31,477 nucleotides of DNA, from assembly GCA_038213005.1 (NCBI GenBank), contig JBBQTU010000017.1:1-31477 (forward strand), read 5' to 3'. Every line of letters begins with the position of its first letter. Position 1 is the first letter of the stretch. A program made the position numbers and the translations under genes. Positions 7,602 through 15,010 of the stretch are shown piece after piece. Source of the DNA: JBBQTU01 sp038213005 (GTDB lineage: Bacteria; Planctomycetota; Phycisphaerae; Tepidisphaerales; Tepidisphaeraceae). The notes under the pieces were generated by a model. That model made no database searches. It saw nothing but the letters and a program-made list of their open reading frames with translations, and had not been told where the DNA came from.

Positions 7602-8173
7602 TTACCCCCCTCTGATGCGAGCGACCAGTGCTTTCCAGTTCTCGCACGACCATTGGAGCGACGGCGGCATGTTGTTACCTCGCTTCGCCTTCTTGCACAT
7701 CGACGCAAGCTCCTTCGCGGCGTCGGCCGCTTCCCGATTGTTTTTGACACGCGGCCCTTCTTTGGATTCGTCCGTCTCCCCCATCAATAGAAACTCGATC
7801 CAATTTTCAATGCGATCCTTGGCAAAGATGAAAACGACCCGGTCAAACTGCGTCGGCGCTATGCCTTTCGATTCTGTTTCCTTCCAGAAGTGCGTTTTGA
7901 GCGCGTCAGCGTCAGCACAGTTGTCGTCACAGTCGGCCCACACCATGAGCGTCGTGTTGCCGCCCGCGTCGAGGCAACGCTTTAACTCCTCGGGCATTTT
8001 CTCGACCACCTCTAAGCGGCTGCCACAGGGAACAAGGCGGACGACATTGCTTCCCGGCCATGGTCGCAGCCAGTCCGGCTGAAGCGATTTCATCAACCGG
8101 TTGATGAACACTCGTCAATGCTTTCGCCCTTCCGACCTTCGCAAAGGCAGACAATCTGCGTTCTACTCGTCAT
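7602..8173 (-). pseudogene. TOPRIM-like partner of the ATPase, frameshifted near its N-terminus
   Basis: An ATG at 8173 overlaps the end of the ATPase gene by 11 bases and reads MTSRTQIVCLCEGRKGESID, which has the strand-then-EG start of TOPRIM-type proteins (Glu12). This frame hits a stop six codons later, while the frame one base away continues from 8111 as VFINRLMKSLQPDWLRPWPG to 7602. The later part has a DxD-type motif (VWADCDDNCAD) and FIFAKDRIENWIEFLL, matching the TOPRIM order E, then DxD. Adding one base between about 8112 and 8116 would restore one protein of about 190 residues. Translation from GTG 8111 alone would give 169 residues without the catalytic glutamate. It could be RloB- or DUF4276-like; I cannot decide which. 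Confidence 0.6.
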
Positions 8174-9278
8174 GTGCCCACCCCCTCGCGATCGCTTCGC
8201 CCGCGGTCATGCCCTCGGGAATCTTGAGCGGCCCGATCCGGGTCGGCGAGGTATGATTGTCTCGCCAGAGGTATCGCCCGTTCGCATCCCCGCTATTACT
8301 GAGAATCTCCGGGTGATGGGAGATCATCACCAGTTGATGCTCGTCGTCCAGCAGTTCGCGCATCGAGAGCACCCAAGGCTGGAGTTCCGGCAGGCCAACA
8401 AAGTTGTCAGGCTCGTCGAGCATTACCGTACGCGCAACTCCTGTCTCCATTGCGGCGTGGACCATGTACAGACCGATCAATGCCCGCTCACCGTCGGAAA
8501 GCTGGTTGAAAAAAAGAAGCGTCGGCTTTCCCGCTTCACTTTCAAACCGAAGTTGCAGAGCCTTGGTGTTCATGCCAGCATCGACCAGCTTGAACGACCG
8601 AAAATCTGGCCACACATCCTTGAGCGCGTCGCGCAGGGCGTTGGTCCAGTCCTGATCCTGCGACAGCGATCGATACCACGACGTCAGATTGACCATCGAC
8701 AGGTCTGGATGTTTCGCCTCGGCCTTGCTCTCCCGCTCCATGCTGCGCGGATTGGGCCGAAGGATCAACAGCTTCGCAATCTCCTCTTGCAGGAGCGCGA
8801 GCTTGCTGAGACTGACGCTCCGCGGTTGGATGGCCGCCAGCGCCGCCTGTCGCCAGTCGAGAGGAAAGAAAGCCTGAGTGCCGTCAGCCTTCTCGAAATC
8901 GACGCCATCAAGGTCCCGTTTGAACAGCAGCTTGCCGTCACAACGTGCCTGCTCCGCAACAATCCGAGGCTTCTCGTAGTCCGCCTTCTGTTCGATGTGC
9001 AGGACGTAGTCGAGCAAATGCCCGTCGACGCTCAGTCCGAGTTCGAATTCCTGCATGGGGCTGTCCAGCCAATCAGTGAACTCAAGATTCGGCACGTCCT
9101 GTTCACCTGTCCCGCCGAGCAGCGCATCGCCGGTGCCGAGGTTCCGCAGCAGGCGCATCGCATCGAAGACCGAGCTCTTGCCCGCCCCATTCGGGCCGCA
9201 CAACACGCCGAAGGAGTCGAATTCGGCTTTGAAATTCACCAAGCAACGAAAATTGTTCGCGTACAGTCGCGTGATCAT
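8163..9278 (-). CDS. ABC/SMC-type AAA ATPase, OLD/Abi-like
   Basis: A 371-residue soluble ATPase. The N-terminal MITRLYANNFRCLVNFKAEF is the usual first strand of RecF/OLD-like ATPases. Walker A GPNGAGKSS is at 28-36, an ABC-like signature LSDGER at 260-265, Walker B TVMLDEPD at 284-291 (D288, E289), and a switch histidine in MISHHPEIL around 321. There are no membrane segments and no fused nuclease. Downstream and overlapping is a separate TOPRIM-like gene, so together they look like a split version of OLD-type nucleases, or like RloA-RloB/AbiL-type pairs known from phage-exclusion loci. The defence role is inferred; the ATPase fold is clear. The start ATG 9278 has AGGATGG upstream. Confidence 0.85.
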   Translation of the reverse strand: MITRLYANNFRCLVNFKAEFDSFGVLCGPNGAGKSSVFDAMRLLRNLGTGDALLGGTGEQDVPNLEFTDWLDSPMQEFELGLSVDGHLLDYVLHIEQKADYEKPRIVAEQARCDGKLLFKRDLDGVDFEKADGTQAFFPLDWRQAALAAIQPRSVSLSKLALLQEEIAKLLILRPNPRSMERESKAEAKHPDLSMVNLTSWYRSLSQDQDWTNALRDALKDVWPDFRSFKLVDAGMNTKALQLRFESEAGKPTLLFFNQLSDGERALIGLYMVHAAMETGVARTVMLDEPDNFVGLPELQPWVLSMRELLDDEHQLVMISHHPEILSNSGDANGRYLWRDNHTSPTRIGPLKIPEGMTAGEAIARGWAHDE

Positions 9279-9681
9279 ACTGCCATCCTACCACCGAGAA
9301 GATGATGACGCGATTCATATTGTCGGACTCATCTCGCCCGCCTGCTGATGGCGATGACGCGGAACTCCAGTTCCTTGGCGCGGGCGTGGGGCCTCAGGAT
9401 GATCTCCGACTTCATGGCAGTGGCGACATCCGACCAGTCGCCGGCCGGGCGCTCGCGGGATGCGGGTCTGAATGCCGAATCCATCTGCGGGCGACAGGCT
9501 GCTGGGTGGTCCTCCCGGCGGCATGCCGCCTCGTCAAAGCGGTGGCATGCCACCGCACTCCAAGTTGATGGCGGGCGTGAGAGGGCGTGTGCAAGCGGGG
9601 GATTGGGATTTGAAGTTGATCACGGTGATGCGGTGGGTTGGGCTCCCTGTGTTTGGGAGGCGGGATTGACGTGCGCGCGGG

Positions 9682-9712
9682 ATGGGCGGCCGAGGGCGGC
9701 CGGCCCCACTTT
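9682..9712. repeat. GC-rich palindrome, also at 24922-24947 and 25056-25081
   Basis: ATGGGCGGCCGAGGGCGGCC followed by GGCCCCACTT is nearly the same as the two arms of the inverted-repeat element at 24922-25081. Three copies in one window mark it as a dispersed repeat. Confidence 0.55.
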
Positions 9713-9874
9713 TCGGCGGCTTGACGGCACGAGATGCGTGGCCGGGGGTGCATCGGGTATTCAGTGGCAGGCGACGGGCAGCGTGTGCTGGGGTATGGGC
9801 GTTAGACGGATTCAACCAGGAATGGGACCAGCCGACGCACTGGCCGTGATCTGCGAGGGATGCGTGGGATAGCC

Positions 9875-9899
9875 CTGTGCGGGCGGGGACGCCGCACAG
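9875..9899. repeat. GTGCGGGCGGGGACGCCGC repeat, copy 1
   Basis: CTGTGCGGGCGGGGACGCCG then CACAG; its ends are complementary (CTGTGC with GCACAG, and GC-rich inner bases). Copy 2, inverted, is at 10281-10302 and copy 3 at 10383-10407. Confidence 0.6.
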
Positions 9900-9995
9900 T
9901 ACTACTTCCGCGAACGCGCCCGTTTCAGGTGGAATCCGTATTAGACCCGGCGACAGCATCATCAATACGGTATTGGTGATAATGCTCCTCTTTGT

Positions 9996-10063
9996 GTTCT
10001 TTGCGTTGCTTGTGGTGACAGGATCCAGAACTAACGGCATAGAGCTCAGAGAACGCAAAGAAC
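9996..10063. repeat. 12-bp inverted repeat GTTCTTTGCGTT
   Basis: GTTCTTTGCGTT (9996-10007) and its exact complement (10052-10063) enclose a 44-base spacer. It could be a hairpin of a small mobile remnant; no gene lies inside. Confidence 0.5.
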
Positions 10064-10166
10064 AGGTCGAAGATCATGGTTGTGAACTGATACCCCGGGG
10101 ACAGGCGAGGGGGCGACGGTGCCACCATTGGGCGGATGCACCCTTCTGTGCGGGTGCATGACACAT

Positions 10167-10238
10167 TGGGCGGCGAGGCGATGTGTCGCCCCGCTGGGGC
10201 TCAGGATTGCTCGCACTTTGGAACCCCCATGGCTTACG
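10167..10238 (-). repeat. 72-bp dispersed repeat containing an AGCCCC hairpin
   Basis: Read on the minus strand this segment matches 29784-29854 closely: CGTAAGCCATGGGGG, then CGA and TCCTGAGCCCCA, then GGGGCGACA and CGCCCA. The hairpin core (10181-10203) is one of seven copies of the AGCCCC-N-GGGGCGRCA family. Confidence 0.65.
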
Positions 10239-10280
10239 CCCAATGGTATCTACACAACTTGACCACGCCGCATTGAGTAG

Positions 10281-10302
10281 TGCGCGGCGTCCTCGCCCGC
10301 AC
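10281..10302. repeat. GTGCGGGCGGGGACGCCGC repeat, copy 2 (inverted)
   Basis: The reverse complement reads GTGCGGGCGAGGACGCCGCG, one change from the other copies over that span. Confidence 0.55.
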
Positions 10303-10382
10303 TCTTCGACCACTGCCAAGTGCCTGTTTCTCAGCCAATCCACCGATTTCGGACCCCGGAAAATCAGATTGTCTGGTCGGGC

Positions 10383-10407
10383 CTGTGCGGGCGGGGACGC
10401 CGCGCAC
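10383..10407. repeat. GTGCGGGCGGGGACGCCGC repeat, copy 3
   Basis: CTGTGCGGGCGGGGACGCCG followed by CGCAC, nearly identical to the copy at 9875-9899. Confidence 0.55.
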
Positions 10408-10458
10408 TTGGCCGACTTGTGTAGATACCATTGGTTTACGCCCCGCCGCAGCGGGCAA

Positions 10459-10500
10459 GCTGTGGGCGACTGCGTACCGCCCCTGCCGGGGCTGCGGAAG
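10459..10500 (-). repeat. AGCCCC hairpin repeat (copy G)
   Basis: The minus strand reads GCAGCCCCGGCAGGGGCGG, then TACGCAGTCGCCCA, matching 29744-29783. It lies in the apparent N-terminal extension of the MFS-HEAT frame, which argues that translation begins further downstream. Confidence 0.6.
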
Positions 10501-10628
10501 ACAAGTCGCCCAAACTGTCACGCGCCCCTTCTGTGCCGACCTCCCTCACCCGCATGTTTGAGCACGCATCGTTCCTGCGTTATCGTGCCCCACGCGTCGG
10601 CAGCGGCCGCACAGCGGAAGAGGGAATT

Positions 10629-12938
10629 GTGTCTCCTGAACTGACCAACATCGAGAAGACCCGCCGGCTCAAGTTCGCCCTGATGGGCGACGCGTGCAAC
10701 TCGGCGTACCTGAACCTCGCGACGGCCGGGTCGGTGCTGCTGCTGTTCATGGAGAAGATCTCGCTGGATCAGACCCAGATGGGCGTGCTGCTGGCGGTGC
10801 TGGGCTTCGGCGGAATGATCGCCCCGGTCGCGTCGCAGCTCGGAGCGAGGTTTGGCTTCAAACGCCTCTTCCTGCGGTTCACTGCCCTGCGGGTGATTCT
10901 GCTGGCCGGCATGATCGCCGCACCCTGGATATCCGCGCGATATGGCCCGGAGATGGCGTTCGCATACGTCGCGGGCGTGCTGATCGCCTTCAGCCTCTGC
11001 CGAGCCACCGCCGACAGCATGGGCGGGCCGTGGTCGGCCGAGTTCATCCCCAGCGCCATCCGCGGGAAATACACCGCCCGCCAGATGGTTGTGAGCATGC
11101 TCTGCGGCGCGGGGTCGATCTTCACCATCGGGTACTTTCTAGGGGCGGATGCGGCCGCGTGGCGATTTCAGATCTTCTTCTCCGTGGCGGTGGTCTTCGG
11201 GCTGCTGCCGGTGGTCTTTTACCGCCACGTGCCCGGCGGCGCGCCACAACCGGGAGCCCGCGTCGCCCTGGGCAATATCCTTGTCCCGCTGAAGGACAAG
11301 GTCTACCGCCGCCACCTGCTGGGGCACATGACCATGAACTTCGGGTGGTTCGCCACCATCCCGTTCGTCCCGCTTTTCCTCAAGAACCAGATCGGCCTGG
11401 AGCCCAGTGAGGTGGTGACGCTCGACGCCGTGCTCATGCTGGGATCGCTGTGCAGCAGCTTCGTCTGGGGCTGGGTGGCCGACCGCTACGGCGGCAAGCC
11501 GGTGATGGTCTCGCTGCTATCGCTGCACGTGGTGCTGCCGCTGGGTCTGCTGTTGATGCCCCGCCACAGCCAGTGGAGCCACACCTATGCCATGGTGCTC
11601 TACTTCGTCCACGGCTTCATCACCATCGGATGGATCATCGGGTTCTTTCGCTACTTCTTCGTCAACCTGGTTCCGCAGACCCACCGCACCGCCTACATCG
11701 CCTTGAACACCTGCATGGGCGGCCTGATGGTGGGCTCCGGCCCGCTCTGGGCCGGCTGGGTGCTGCAAAAACTGTCGGGCCTGGGCGGCACCATCGGCCC
11801 GATCGTGATCGATCAGCACACGCCGTTTCTGCTGGGGCTGATCGTGTGTGTCATGGTCGCCACATGGCTGATGGCCGGGCTGCCCGCCCGCGGCGGTGTT
11901 GGCATTCGCCAGTTCGCCAATCTGTTCCTTCAAGGCAGCCCGCTGGCAACCGCGACGGGGCTGGTGGCGTTCCGATATGCGGGACTGGAAGAAAAGCGCG
12001 TGGCGATCGTCGAGCGTCTGGGCGCCACGCGCAGCCCGCTGAGCGTCAACGAACTGATCGAGGCGCTGGATGACCCGAGTTTCTCCGTGCGGTACGAGGC
12101 GATCGTCTCGGTCGCCCGCACCGTGCGAGACCCGCGGCTGACCGATGCCCTGATCAAGCTTTTGCACGGGGCCGACCCCGGCCTGCAGATGGCGGCCGTA
12201 TGGGCCTTGGGCAGGGTGGGCGGTATCTCGGCCACGCCGGCGCTGCGTGAGCTGCTGGACTCGCCTTACCGCTCCATGCGAGCGCAGGTCGCCAGGGCGC
12301 TGGGCACCTTGGGCGACACCGAGTCGTCAGACAGCCTGCTGGCCATGTTCCGCGCCGAGTCCGACCCGGCGCTGCGGGTCGCCTACGGGTCGGCCATCGC
12401 CCTGCTCGGCCGGCGGGATGCCATCCCCGGCCTGCTGGACCTGTTGCGCGAACTGGGCAGCGAACCGACCGCCGAGCACCGCCGACGCGAGGCGGCCCTG
12501 GCGGTGGCGACACTGATCGGCCGGGACGATGCTGCCCTGCAGTTGTGGCGCAGGATGCACGACCAGCCGGGCGACACGCTGGGCGGAGTGATGCTGGCGG
12601 TGCGCTCTCGCCTGTCGCACGTCGGCGTGACGAAGCTGGAGCCGCAGGCGATGCGGACGCTGGTGCAGCGGTGTGCGTACGCCTTCGCTGGGGACAACAT
12701 GGATGGCGGCGTGGCCGAACTGCGGCTGGTGATCGACGCCGTGCGAGCCGAAGCCTTCACCGGCGAAGCATGGGCCGTTCTGACCGAGACGCATAGCGCG
12801 CTGGAGCAGTTCGGGAGCAGCCGGCGGGAATACATTTTACTTGCGGTGCACGCCCTGCATGTCGGGCTGGTGGGCAGCGATCACACGGCCGGCTCGGCGA
12901 CGCGCGACGTGGCGAGCAGTTCGGCGGCGGCCTTGTAG
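10629..12938 (+). CDS. MFS transporter fused to a C-terminal HEAT-repeat domain
   Basis: A 769-residue protein whose first roughly 415 residues are a polytopic MFS-like carrier; the loop WGWVADRYGGKPVMV (280-294) matches the family motif. Residues about 455-635 are a chain of HEAT/PBS-type repeats, for example SVRYEAIVSVARTVRDPRLT, LQMAAVWALGRVGGISATPA and SMRAQVARALGTLGDTESSD. The HEAT part should be cytoplasmic and likely binds a protein partner. The substrate is unknown. GTG 10629 follows GAAGAGGG and is preferred; ATG 10554 is an alternative, and the open frame to 10431 crosses a repeat and is unlikely. The 3' end overlaps the convergent heptosyltransferase gene by 58 bases. Confidence 0.85.
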   Translation: MSPELTNIEKTRRLKFALMGDACNSAYLNLATAGSVLLLFMEKISLDQTQMGVLLAVLGFGGMIAPVASQLGARFGFKRLFLRFTALRVILLAGMIAAPWISARYGPEMAFAYVAGVLIAFSLCRATADSMGGPWSAEFIPSAIRGKYTARQMVVSMLCGAGSIFTIGYFLGADAAAWRFQIFFSVAVVFGLLPVVFYRHVPGGAPQPGARVALGNILVPLKDKVYRRHLLGHMTMNFGWFATIPFVPLFLKNQIGLEPSEVVTLDAVLMLGSLCSSFVWGWVADRYGGKPVMVSLLSLHVVLPLGLLLMPRHSQWSHTYAMVLYFVHGFITIGWIIGFFRYFFVNLVPQTHRTAYIALNTCMGGLMVGSGPLWAGWVLQKLSGLGGTIGPIVIDQHTPFLLGLIVCVMVATWLMAGLPARGGVGIRQFANLFLQGSPLATATGLVAFRYAGLEEKRVAIVERLGATRSPLSVNELIEALDDPSFSVRYEAIVSVARTVRDPRLTDALIKLLHGADPGLQMAAVWALGRVGGISATPALRELLDSPYRSMRAQVARALGTLGDTESSDSLLAMFRAESDPALRVAYGSAIALLGRRDAIPGLLDLLRELGSEPTAEHRRREAALAVATLIGRDDAALQLWRRMHDQPGDTLGGVMLAVRSRLSHVGVTKLEPQAMRTLVQRCAYAFAGDNMDGGVAELRLVIDAVRAEAFTGEAWAVLTETHSALEQFGSSRREYILLAVHALHVGLVGSDHTAGSATRDVASSSAAAL

Positions 12939-13978
12939 ACCATGTCCGGCGTCACCAGCGTCATGCAGCGGTGATCAAGCGAACACTTTTTCTTCTGGCA
13001 CGGACCGCAGAAAACCTTTACCGCGACCTTACGCTCAAGCTCGAAATCGATCTCACTCCACTCCGGATGCGTCGGCCCAAAGACCGTGACCACCGGCACA
13101 TCCAGCGCCGCGGCGATGTGCCGCGGTCCGGTATCGTTGGTGATCATCAGGTCGCAGCGACGGACGATCTCCTTGAGCCCGCCGAGCGACAGGCCCTTGT
13201 CGGAGATATCCACCGCGGCGTGAGTCATGTGGCGCTGGATGCTGTCGATGATGCGGCGTTCTTTAGAGGTGCCCGAGAGCAGAATGGTTGCGCCACACTC
13301 GACCACCAGACGGTCGGCGACGGCGGCAAACTGCTCTGGCGCCCAGCACTTGGCAGCGCCGTATTGCGCGCCGGGGTTGAGCATCACCAGCGCGCCTTGC
13401 CTAAGGCGCGCGGGGCGATGCAGGTCGGGCGACAGGCCGCAGCGGGCGAGTACCTCGGCCGCTTCCTGCCGCTCCTTGGCCGTGATGGCAAGGGTCATGC
13501 GAGTGCTGCGAGCCGGTGAGCCCATGTATTGCGCCAGGCCGAGATAGTAGCGGACGATCGGCGTGGGGATGAACTTGCCCTTGTCCTTGCTGGGCAGGAG
13601 CTTGTCGGTCAGGAGGAATCCGCGCCCGTCACGGTCATAGCCCACAACCTGCTTCACCCCGGCCATCTTGCAGACCAGCGCCGTCTTGAAACTGTTGGTC
13701 AGCAGGATGGCGGTCGTGAAACGGCCGCGGCGCAGCCGGCCGGCCAGTTGAAGAAGGCCCCGCCCGCTCTTGCCGGCCGACTTGCCCGTGCGATAGGTCA
13801 TCACGCGGTCAAACGATGGCAGGCCGTTGAGCACTGGTTTGACATACCTGCGGCATAGACAGGTGATCTGCGCGTCGGGATACAGCTCGCGAATCGCGCG
13901 CAGCGCCGGGGTCGCCATGACCGCGTCGCCCACCCAACTGGGGGCCACCACGAGGATTCGTTTTGCTGGAGCCGGCAT
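12881..13978 (-). CDS. waaF: Glycosyltransferase family 9, WaaF-like heptosyltransferase
   Basis: A 365-residue cytoplasmic enzyme that would transfer ADP-heptose to the lipopolysaccharide core. The start ILVVAPSWVGDAVMATPALR is the classic GT9 signature. LNPGAQYGAAKCWAPEQFA and TNDTGPRHIAAALDVPVVTV with FGPTHPEW form the nucleotide-sugar site. The cysteine cluster GPCQKKKCSLDHRCM near the C-terminus is characteristic of WaaF. Start ATG 13978 is chosen; the frame extends to 14047 but would overlap the ExbD gene. It is the last gene of the vWA-ExbB-ExbD-ExbD operon, 16 bases after ExbD. A functional tie to the motor genes is not obvious. It implies a lipopolysaccharide-bearing outer membrane. 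Confidence 0.87.
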   Translation of the reverse strand: MPAPAKRILVVAPSWVGDAVMATPALRAIRELYPDAQITCLCRRYVKPVLNGLPSFDRVMTYRTGKSAGKSGRGLLQLAGRLRRGRFTTAILLTNSFKTALVCKMAGVKQVVGYDRDGRGFLLTDKLLPSKDKGKFIPTPIVRYYLGLAQYMGSPARSTRMTLAITAKERQEAAEVLARCGLSPDLHRPARLRQGALVMLNPGAQYGAAKCWAPEQFAAVADRLVVECGATILLSGTSKERRIIDSIQRHMTHAAVDISDKGLSLGGLKEIVRRCDLMITNDTGPRHIAAALDVPVVTVFGPTHPEWSEIDFELERKVAVKVFCGPCQKKKCSLDHRCMTLVTPDMVYKAAAELLATSRVAEPAV

Positions 13979-13994
13979 GGGTTGAAAGAGGACC

Positions 13995-14459
13995 TCAGTG
14001 GGACTTGGCGAAACTGATCTTGGTGAACTTGGCTTCCATGGCCGCATCGTACACCGCCATCAGGTAGTCGTACTTAACGTCCTTGCCGGGCGAGATGATG
14101 ACCTGGATTTTGTCGACGGTCTTCTGAGCCGTGGCATACTCGTCCCGCATCCTGACCAGCGCCCCGGCGAGCTGCCGTCGATCGCTGGTGCTGATCTTGC
14201 CGGCGTTGGCGACCCACTTGTCGGGCGTGGGCGAGTCGATGCGAATGTCCAGCGGTTCATCGGGAACGAAGCCTTCAGGCGGCTTGGCGCCTCCGAGGCC
14301 CTTTTCGGTGTAGGGCAGGTTGCTCATCAGGTAATGCTCGGCGCCGCCGAACTGCCCCACGAGCATGAGGAAGATCAGGATAACCAGGACCACGTCGACC
14401 AGCGGGGTCATATTCGGGCCTGAATCGTAGTGGACTGCTTTTGAGCCTTTGATCTTCAT
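13995..14459 (-). CDS. ExbD/TolR-type motor protein, second copy
   Basis: A 154-residue protein with one N-terminal membrane helix, NMTPLVDVVLVILIFLMLVG, carrying the essential aspartate (D22) of ExbD/TolR proteins, and a periplasmic domain. ExbD works with ExbB to convert proton flow into mechanical work for envelope processes. Compared with its neighbour it has an insertion (PPEGFVPDEPLDIRIDSPTP) in the periplasmic part, so the two copies are probably not interchangeable. It starts 13 bases after the first ExbD. Two ExbD genes behind one ExbB suggests a heteromeric motor. Confidence 0.88.
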   Translation of the reverse strand: MKIKGSKAVHYDSGPNMTPLVDVVLVILIFLMLVGQFGGAEHYLMSNLPYTEKGLGGAKPPEGFVPDEPLDIRIDSPTPDKWVANAGKISTSDRRQLAGALVRMRDEYATAQKTVDKIQVIISPGKDVKYDYLMAVYDAAMEAKFTKISFAKSH

Positions 14460-14472
14460 CGTCCAACCCTGC

Positions 14473-14949
14473 TCACTTCAATTCGGTCACAATCTTGGTG
14501 TTGAAGTTGACGTTCTTCACGCTCGCCTGTCCCGCCGCCAACAGCACGGGCTCCAGGTAGCGATACGGCAGATCCTTCTCAGCGCGAATGATGATGCGAA
14601 ACTCGTCATTGTGGTTACGCAGCTTGGTCAGAAGGTCGACCAGTGGCGATTCCATCTTGCCGCTGGCGCCCATCTGCGACAGGCGAATCTCCTGCTGCTT
14701 TTCGTTGACCAGGGCGGTGATGCGCGGCTCGTCGCCGGCACCGCGGCGCACGTTCAGCAGCAGTGTGTTGCCCAGGTCGTCAATCTTCAGGCCCCAGAAC
14801 GTCTCGGGGATGTCCATCTTCTCAGCACCCGTCGAGACGCCGATCTTGGCGACCAGCATGAAGAAGATGATCAGACACATGACAATGTCGATCAGTGGCG
14901 TGACGTTCACGCCCCCTTCCTTCATGTCTGGCATCCTGTGCGACTTCAT
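14473..14949 (-). CDS. ExbD/TolR-type motor protein, first copy
   Basis: A 158-residue protein with the ExbD helix VNVTPLIDIVMCLIIFFMLV (D21 in the membrane) and a periplasmic domain ending in FRIIIRAEKDLPYRYLEPVL, a typical ExbD C-terminal block. It lies 61 bases after the ExbB gene on the same strand, with the second ExbD 13 bases downstream. A role as the proton-path and peptidoglycan-side part of a Ton/Tol-like motor follows from the family. Confidence 0.88.
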   Translation of the reverse strand: MKSHRMPDMKEGGVNVTPLIDIVMCLIIFFMLVAKIGVSTGAEKMDIPETFWGLKIDDLGNTLLLNVRRGAGDEPRITALVNEKQQEIRLSQMGASGKMESPLVDLLTKLRNHNDEFRIIIRAEKDLPYRYLEPVLLAAGQASVKNVNFNTKIVTELK

Positions 14950-15010
14950 GACATTACCTTACCGATGACTGTTCCATGCATCCCAACCGCAGCATTCATC
15001 CAGCGCCAAC

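Larger units (their letters stand above)
10240..10434. repeat. 18-bp perfect inverted repeat bracketing a 159-bp spacer
   Basis: CCAATGGTATCTACACAA (10240-10257) is exactly complementary to 10417-10434. The spacer holds copies 2 and 3 of the GTGCGGGCGGGGACGCCGC motif, themselves in opposite orientation (10281-10302 and 10383-10407). The symmetric layout suggests a non-autonomous mobile element or a fold-back repeat. No target duplication could be assigned. Confidence 0.6.
9279..10628. other. 1.35-kb gene-poor gap filled with inverted repeats
   Basis: No gene is supported here. A short minus-strand frame (9329-9484, ending KELEFRVIAISRRAR) looks protein-like but has no ribosome binding site and no recognisable family. 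Repeats listed separately include a GC-palindrome (9682-9712), three copies of a GTGCGGGCGGGGACGCCGC motif, an 18-bp perfect inverted repeat (10240-10434) and two copies of the AGCCCC hairpin family. Around 9510-9556 there are two GGCATGCC palindromes, and 9996-10063 holds a 12-bp inverted repeat. Confidence 0.6.

Noticed and set aside
8105..8125. Programmed -1 ribosomal frameshift as explanation for the split TOPRIM frame
   Set aside because: The window for slippage is only about five bases and contains no slippery heptamer or repeated bases.
8118..9305. 395-residue plus-strand frame opposite the ATPase
   Set aside because: Exact antisense of a protein with complete ATPase motifs; no motifs of its own.
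9329..9553. Minus-strand frame ending KELEFRVIAISRRAR
   Set aside because: The last 30 residues look protein-like, but there is no ribosome binding site or family, and the N-terminal part crosses palindromic repeats. Left as an unsupported fragment.
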